A stretch of 64,000 bases of DNA. It comes from Rallus limicola (lineage: Eukaryota > Chordata > Aves > Gruiformes > Rallidae). Position 1 is the stretch's first letter. The number at the start of each line of letters is the position of its first letter. The notes under the pieces were generated by a model. The model did no database searches and had not been told where the DNA came from. It saw nothing but the letters and a program-made list of their open reading frames with translations. The stretch covers positions 690,001 to 754,000 of the forward strand of contig JAKCOZ010000018.1 in the NCBI GenBank assembly GCA_022605955.1. The letters are read 5' to 3'. The position numbers and the translations under genes were made by a program. Positions 58,541-64,000 of the stretch are shown in pieces.

Positions 58541-60081
58541 TGCTGCTCACATCCCCCTCTACCTGCCAGCAGGCAGGACCACCGTGGGGTCATCGGCTCT
58601 GCCACGCCTTCAGGTGTTGAGTCCCCTCTGCAGCCCCCCCAGTGCCAGGTTGGGGACATGGTACCTGGGTGTCCTTTTGGGACAGGAGGTGTGCAGGGGG
58701 ACCCTGCTGTGGTGACACATGTTGGGGGACAGGGATGAGCTGGGCTGTGGTGTGCTGGGGTGTCAGGACAGGTGGGACTGAACTCAGAGCGATCAAAAAA
58801 AAATATTTAGGGGTTTAAATACTTTTTTTTAAAAAATATTCTGATTTTTAGTGACATGAACCATTCCCAATTTGCCTAGGAAGCCTTCTGCTGCTACTTC
58901 TGGCTGTGGTGGGAGAGGAGACGCTGGGGAAGATACAAAAAAATCAGGGTTGTTTAGAAAATGGGAAATGAAATTGGAGACGGAGGGCTTGAAGAGTTTC
59001 TTTGGGAAAAAAGTAAACCCTGCCTTAAGCCAGACAGCATTGCCTCATTTACAAAGGCTTTTCTGAATGCTGCTTGGTGTCACAGAGCTGGGAGAGGGAG
59101 GAGAGATGGAGGAATACCAGTGCTGTTTCTCCACCCCCCAGCACAGGCGGCAAGAGGCATTTCCCTACCTACCTCGGCTGGAGCCCAGGCTCTGCTCTGG
59201 CACCCACCCAGCCATCCCATCTCCTGGCTGCGCTGCTCAGAGTCACGCTGAGAGTGACCAATTTAAGGGATTCAAAGGTCAGCAAATCCTAAGTGCCAGC
59301 TGCAGGAGAGCAGGGCTGCAGCACCAGGGGGACACCCACAGAGGAGCCTTCCCCCAGGACCAGCTTCTTGGCACTGCGTGGGCTTCAAGCCCAAGACATC
59401 CCTGGGCTTGCTGGGGGGATGCATCCAGGGCTGGGTCTACCAACATCTCTGCAGTAGCACAGGTGGGGTTAGAGCTACAAAGTCCCGTTGCCACCTCAAT
59501 TTGGCCAGGTCAGCAGTCTGGGATGGCTTTTGGTTACACACTTGGGTTTGTGGAGCATTCCCTCTGCATCATCCTTCCCAGCAGACCCACCTGTCCTCAG
59601 TTTTGGTTCAGACACTCACAGAATGTCCATGTGTGCCAGCATAGCTCAGACGTGGATGCTGGTGAAGAGGTGGGGTCCTGTGCCATAGTGCAAGGACCTG
59701 TGTGTCTCCCTATTCCCAGGGGGCTGCCTGTGCTCCCTGTAGCCTATCATCCCTGCCAGCAGAAAACAGATTAACCCACTCAATCTGTGTCATCTCATGC
59801 AATTTAAGGGCAGAGAACCCCCAGGCTGTTATAAAATAGTTACCAGCACGGCCTCTGCTGCTCCACCTCCTCATCAAGGGCCAGGGTTCCTGCTCAAACC
59901 CTCCTTTGGAGTCATGACCACTTGCTGCCCAGAGCATCAAGTCACTATCAGCCAGCAAGAAGGCCACGGGAGGCACAGCAAAATAAGGGTGTACATAGGG
60001 ATACAGTAGCATGGCTGTGCCCCTGGGGAAAGCAAACCCCTCCTAACCACAGCTTCCTTTGGCAGGCCAGGGCAGTGGTGA
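58541..60081. other. Unique DNA with an A/T hairpin
   Basis: No gene is recognised. 58795-58808 and 58817-58830 form an A-run/T-run inverted repeat (about 14-bp arms, one mismatch, 8-base loop). The 235-codon + frame at 59067-59774 shows no domain. Confidence 0.5.
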
Positions 60082-60385
60082 CCCTTTCCCTTCCCTTTCC
60101 CTTCCCTTTCCATTCCCATTCCCTTTCCCTTCCCTTTCCCTTCCCTTCCCTTTCCCTTCCCTTCCTTTCCTTTCCCTTTCCTTTCCCTTTCCTTTCCCTT
60201 CCCTTTCCTTTCCTTTCCCTTCCCTTTCCTTTCCCTTCCCTTTCCTTTCCCTTTCCTTTCCCTTTCCTTTCCTTTCCTTTCCTTTCCTTTCCTTTCCTTT
60301 CCTTTCCTTTCCTTTCCTTTCCTTTCCTTTCCTTTCCCTTTCCCTTTCCCTTTCCCTTTCCCTTTCCCTTTCCCTTTCCCTTCCC
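60082..60385 (+). repeat. 304-bp polypyrimidine CCTTT/CCCTTT array
   Basis: All bases but two or so are C or T. The left part mixes CCCTTT and CCTTT units. 60261-60335 is fifteen perfect CCTTT units. 60336-60383 is about seven or eight CCCTTT units. Long mirror-symmetric polypurine/polypyrimidine DNA of this kind can form triplex (H-DNA), stall polymerases and vary in length. Open frames of Phe/Pro/Ser-Leu on this strand and Gly/Lys/Glu/Arg on the other are artefacts of it. Confidence 0.97.
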
Positions 60386-60828
60386 AATGGGCCCCTGCCC
60401 ACACAGTGCCTCTTCCCATCTCTCTGGGGCAGAAAGTGAACCATAAAAAAAAAAAAACCAACCCAAAAAACCAAGCAGAAAAAAAACCCCAAGCTGGAAA
60501 TGCAATCTAGCTTTGAAGGATCCCCTGACTAATTAGTTTTGGAGGCCAGCAAATTACTTGCCTGCAGTGACTCTGACAAGCAAAGGACCCTTCTGAGACC
60601 TGCTTCCAAACGGGGGCATTTCCCCCCCTTGCCCAGAACAAGGGAGCGAGGACTGGAGAGGCAGCTGGGGGGAGAGGTGGTTGTGGGGAGAAGACACCCC
60701 CATGCCCCTGTGCTTCTAGCCCCTCTTCTTCTCCAGAGGTGCCCCAACCAGGGGGTTGCTGCAGTGTGGCTCTGATGCATGCAGGGGACATGCATCAAGA
60801 GTGAAAAAGGGAGGGCTCAGCTTGTTTG
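60386..60828. other. Unique non-coding DNA
   Basis: An A13 run is at 60445-60457, followed by further A/C-rich words. No gene or repeat is otherwise recognised. Confidence 0.55.
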
Positions 60829-61080
60829 GCTTAATTAGAATAATGAAGCTGTGAGCCTAATAGGAGGAGGTTGGGAGTGCTGAGGCTGTAATTGGCAGAG
60901 ATTGGGAAGCGTGAGGCTGTCGGCTGGCAGCCATATGGAAGCAGCAAAGTGAGGGTAGTGAGTGACAGCCCGAACCTGTGGCGCTCTCATTAATTCCAAC
61001 AGCAGAGCTGTGATTGATGTGTCAGCTCCCTGCTGCTCTGCGATTCGGGCGGCTGATTCCACCTCACTTCTGCTGCTACT
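60829..61080. promoter_or_regulatory. Candidate enhancer with PBX/HOX-MEIS composite site
   Basis: Contains 'ggcttaattagaataatga' (60829-60847), 'ctgtaattggcag', 'gagtgacagccc', 'ctcattaattccaacag', and at 61011-61024 TGATTGATGTGTCA. The last joins a TGATTGAT PBX-HOX site to a MEIS-type TGTCA (reverse of TGACA). Family knowledge: adjacent PBX-HOX and MEIS/PREP sites mark many hindbrain and trunk enhancers. The block has no transposon signature or coding and is flanked by simple repeats. The functional call is inference. Confidence 0.4.
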
Positions 61081-61208
61081 GCCGCAGCCCGGCCGGGGAA
61101 GGGAAGCACGGGGAGGGGAGGAGAGGGAAGGATATGGAGGGGAGGAGGGAGAGACAGAAAGGAGGGAAAGAGCAAGAGGGGAGAAACAGGGGACAGGTTG
61201 TGGGGCAA
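61081..61208 (+). repeat. Purine/G-rich tract with a G-quadruplex motif
   Basis: Largely purine from 61091 to 61195. 61095-61118 has G-runs of 4, 3, 4 and 4 separated by 2, 6 and 1 bases, fitting the standard quadruplex pattern. It lies between the candidate enhancer and the GATG microsatellite. Confidence 0.7.
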
Positions 61209-61276
61209 GATGGATGGATGGATGGATGGATGGATGGATGGATGGATGGATGGATGGATGGATGGATGGATGGATG
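61209..61276 (+). repeat. (GATG)17 microsatellite
   Basis: Seventeen uninterrupted GATG units, 68 bp. A pure tetranucleotide run of this length is expected to be highly polymorphic. It encodes Met-Asp-Gly-Trp repeats in an open frame, which is an artefact. Confidence 0.98.
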
Positions 61277-64000
61277 TTCTAACAGAGGCATTGGTATCTG
61301 CAAAGCCTGGTCAGCCCCAAAGTCAGGCTTCAATTCAGCCTTTCCACCCAGGTTCAGGTTTTTGACCCGGGAGTCACTCTGTGTTGGAGTCAGAAGCGTT
61401 TCACAGCCCCCAGTGCCTGTACAGCTCTGTTCCTGCTTGTGCTTTTGGAGGTTTTTCCAGGCTGCAGGCAAATTGGTTGGGCCAGGCTACCCACCCCCCC
61501 TTGGCCCTTCCCTCTACACTGCAGGATGCACTACTTGGTCCTCATACACTCATCTTCCTGACAAAAGGCAGCCTGCTCCCACTAGTGCCTGACACACAGA
61601 CACCCTGTAGGGTATCAATAGACCCACAAAGAGTTTGCTGGGTAGAAAACCCTAAATTTGAGGCAGGAGAGACTCACCCTCTCACCCACCATGAGGGGGA
61701 TGAGAGCAGCCCTTACAAAATGCGTGCTGGGAAGCTGTAGGCTGCTTAGACCCCCTTTCCTTTATTACCCAAAAGCTTCTGCCACGATCCTGGCAGAGTT
61801 ACAGCACTGCCAGCCCTCCGTGTGTAACCAGCTAACCAGATTTAGCCTCCTAATCTTTCTGCAATGCTTCCAACCCTCCCTTCAGCTCCAATCATATCTG
61901 AACGGGGCCAGCCTGTGTAGGATGTGGCTCCCCCGTGTCGTTAAGACGTGGATAAGGGGCAGTGTCTGCCTGTGCACCCCACGTGCCATGCTCTGCCAGG
62001 CAGCTCGGCCAGCCTAGAGTGCAGGGAGGAGTGGGAGAGCATGTGTGTCCCTGGGAAGGGAGCAGATATGCCCAGGGAAAGAAATTTGCAGGGTACAGCC
62101 TGTGGCAGGATGCTGTGAAAGCAGGGAGCACGGCTGGAAAGAATTTGGATCAGAGCAAAGTCACATTTCTGGTCTGCAACCAGCAGGCACGGGGAGGGGA
62201 CTGGAGCTGAAGCTGCCACGGATGGGCAGGGGGTGGTTATAGGCAAACCCTGCTTAACTCCTGTTCTCTCTGGCCCAATCATTTTGAATCTTTTCCATTG
62301 AAACAGCTAATTATTGTAGCTCTCAGAAAGCCAGGTTTAGTAATTATGTCCTTTTACCTCTCTTTAGGGAGTGGAAAATGTCTGGGTAGATCCACTTCAG
62401 CGCTGTGACTAAATGGGTGTCTTGGCACGACATCCGAGCAGTTTTCCTCATGGAGCAAGTCATGGCTGTGGGACGTTGTGGGACAGAAGGCCAGGAGAGT
62501 CCTGTCTGTGTCACCACGATCTGATGTTTTGTCTAGCATTGCCTGCCTGCATGAATCAAGACTTCTCATCCCTCCCTCAGAGGAATGCAGCTACCCATGA
62601 AGGGGAACGGGGGATAAGCTGCCAAGATGATAACTCATTTGGGTAAGGCTATCAAGGCTCATTTGCTTTGCCCTGTTGCCTTCGTGAAGGAGCATGCAAA
62701 ATGAAGTATCAGTGTGTGTGGAACAAAACTTCATCTCTCCCCACCCCATACCCTCCCGTGGTCCTGGCTGGGGGGAAGCCGAGGTGATGTCTCACTCCAG
62801 TGCTGGCTCCTGTGGGCTGCAAGGCTAATGGGGGAAAACAGGTCGCCTTTCTCTCCAGGCAACTCCATTGAAGGCACACACAGCCACTCCACTAATTTGA
62901 AGCAGCAAGAAAAGCAAGATAGAGAAGGAAACTTGGTTTTGATTGTGGAGCTCCAGCCGTGGAGTTCCTCTACCAGGAAAAGAAGTTACAGTCGGGGTAG
63001 CCAGAGGCTTTGTATCCAGTACAGTCATTTTTTCTAGTAGGTATTCACTTGTACGATGAAGACCATTAGGTAAAGTATCTCAGAATAACTCTCGTTTGCA
63101 GACTACATGGTGAGGAGGTGGTTTCTCAGCAACTGGTACCTCCTACACAGAGACTGCGACTGTTCCTGGAGTAGGATGAGGCTTTTGCTCATGATGATGT
63201 GCTTTATGCAGCTCTGTTCTGGTCTGGATGGTTTCCTCTGCCATATCTGGACGTGCAGAAGTCAGAATGGCACATCTGAGCTGAAGGAAAGGTCTTCTGC
63301 CTGCTCCCTCTTCACAGACAAGGTGCCAGTCTGTCCCTGATTCCCTAATGCAGCATCTGGAGTGGGGGGGAGCCACAAAACCTCAGCAAGTCAGCCAGGT
63401 TCTCTGTGAGTTTGGGTCAAGCAAGCTGTTCTGCAGTCAGTTTGCTCTCTGATCAGTGGGGTTACCTAACAGCCAGCCACTATTTCACCTCTTCTGCTAT
63501 CAGGGGCAGCACTGACCCCACCACTCCCGGGCTGATCACCAGTGCACTGCCTGCTCCTCCCTCAGATGTCTTCTGCAGGGGCTGGCACCAGAGCTGGACC
63601 AGCTCCCACCTGCCAGGAGCCAGGCTGCCCCACAGCTTTCCCTTGTGTGCTGTTTGCTCCCACAGCCTTTGGCCCAGAGGGCAGCACATGGGCTTGGGCA
63701 ACGCTGGTGCAGGGCTAGGTGTGCCTTCAGATCCCCCAGCAGCTCCAGGCCAGTGATGCAGGAGCCGTCGGTGTCCTCAGACCGAGCGAAAGCATGGCCT
63801 GCTGCCCAGACCTAAGCAGCTTCAGCAGAAAGCAGCACTGATCCTGGACAGGAGCTTTGCTTTGGTAGAGCAGTGAAGAAATTAATTAGAAGTAAGTGCC
63901 AGCAACCAAACAAGGCAACTCTGCTGTATTTCCCTACACATTTCCCTTTCTACAGGTATTTGCAGGGGATGAAAGGTAGGATCAAGCTGGCTGAGAGTCT
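61277..64000. other. Unique non-coding DNA to the right edge
   Basis: No gene or mobile element is recognised. 62260-62370 has a small AT-rich motif cluster ('cagctaattattgtagctc', 'tttagtaattatgtcctttt') that might be a conserved element. The remainder is of mixed composition with short featureless open frames. Confidence 0.5.

Noticed and set aside
59067..59774. 235-codon + strand open frame
   Set aside because: No domain or periodicity. Composition matches the surrounding non-coding DNA.
59937..60505. Long open frames on both strands, Lys/Gly/Glu/Arg-rich or Phe/Pro/Leu-rich
   Set aside because: They are translations of the CCTTT/CCCTTT simple repeat, open in several frames at once, with no flanking coding signal.
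61014..61592. Open frame with Met-Asp-Gly-Trp repeats
   Set aside because: Produced by the GATG microsatellite.
1..64000. CRISPR arrays, insertion sequences, operons or phage-like modules
   Set aside because: No regularly spaced direct repeats, bacterial gene density or ribosome-binding sites are present. The DNA is vertebrate.

Overview
The window looks like ordinary non-coding DNA of a bird nuclear genome. The evidence is a set of chicken-repeat-1 (CR1) non-LTR retrotransposon copies, most of them 5'-truncated. Several keep the typical CR1 3' end (a 'cccttccaaccc' block followed by a short 'attctgtg'-like tail). There is also an avian-type endogenous-retrovirus LTR near the left edge. Base composition is mixed, with GC-rich unique blocks and AT-rich islands. 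There are no compact operons, ribosome-binding sites or dense coding, so it is not microbial. The LTR type suggests a neoavian bird, but species cannot be read from the sequence. I found no protein-coding gene that I can name.

Layout: 1-2600 holds a short solo LTR (402-665) and purine/A-rich tracts. 2600-3010 is an AT-rich, TAAT-dense block with a perfect palindrome. CR1 copies on the + strand lie at 3155-3451, 4390-4935, 8162-8592, 27895-28930, 33618-34042, 43926-44392 and 47240-47803. Two short 3' ends on the - strand lie at 13488-13625 and 21228-21412. A second, longer LTR-like block occupies about 49248-49946. Between these lies unique DNA with AT-rich, homeodomain-motif-rich islands (for example 15781-16210, 23760-24310, 38640-39015, 45900-46260, 58290-58540 and 60829-61080). 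They look like candidate conserved non-coding elements, as found in a gene desert or long intron near a developmental gene. A small GC/CpG-rich patch lies at 18850-19190. The right end carries a 304-bp pure polypyrimidine array (60082-60385) and a 17-copy GATG microsatellite (61209-61276), flanking a purine/G-rich tract and a candidate enhancer.

The one place where coding DNA seems possible is the - strand at about 15768-15556. It is a roughly 71-codon protein-like open frame with coding-type codon choice, ending at a good splice-donor match beyond which composition turns AT-rich. I do not recognise the protein. Almost all other open frames are chance frames, antisense CR1 or simple-repeat artefacts.

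Nothing in the window forms a multi-gene system. The signals worth following are the orphan exon, the candidate regulatory islands, the two LTRs, the unusual TTTAAGC motif clusters near 54.3-55.1 kb, and the tandem and triplex/quadruplex-prone repeats. All family calls are from pattern recognition by eye; no alignment or database search was run.
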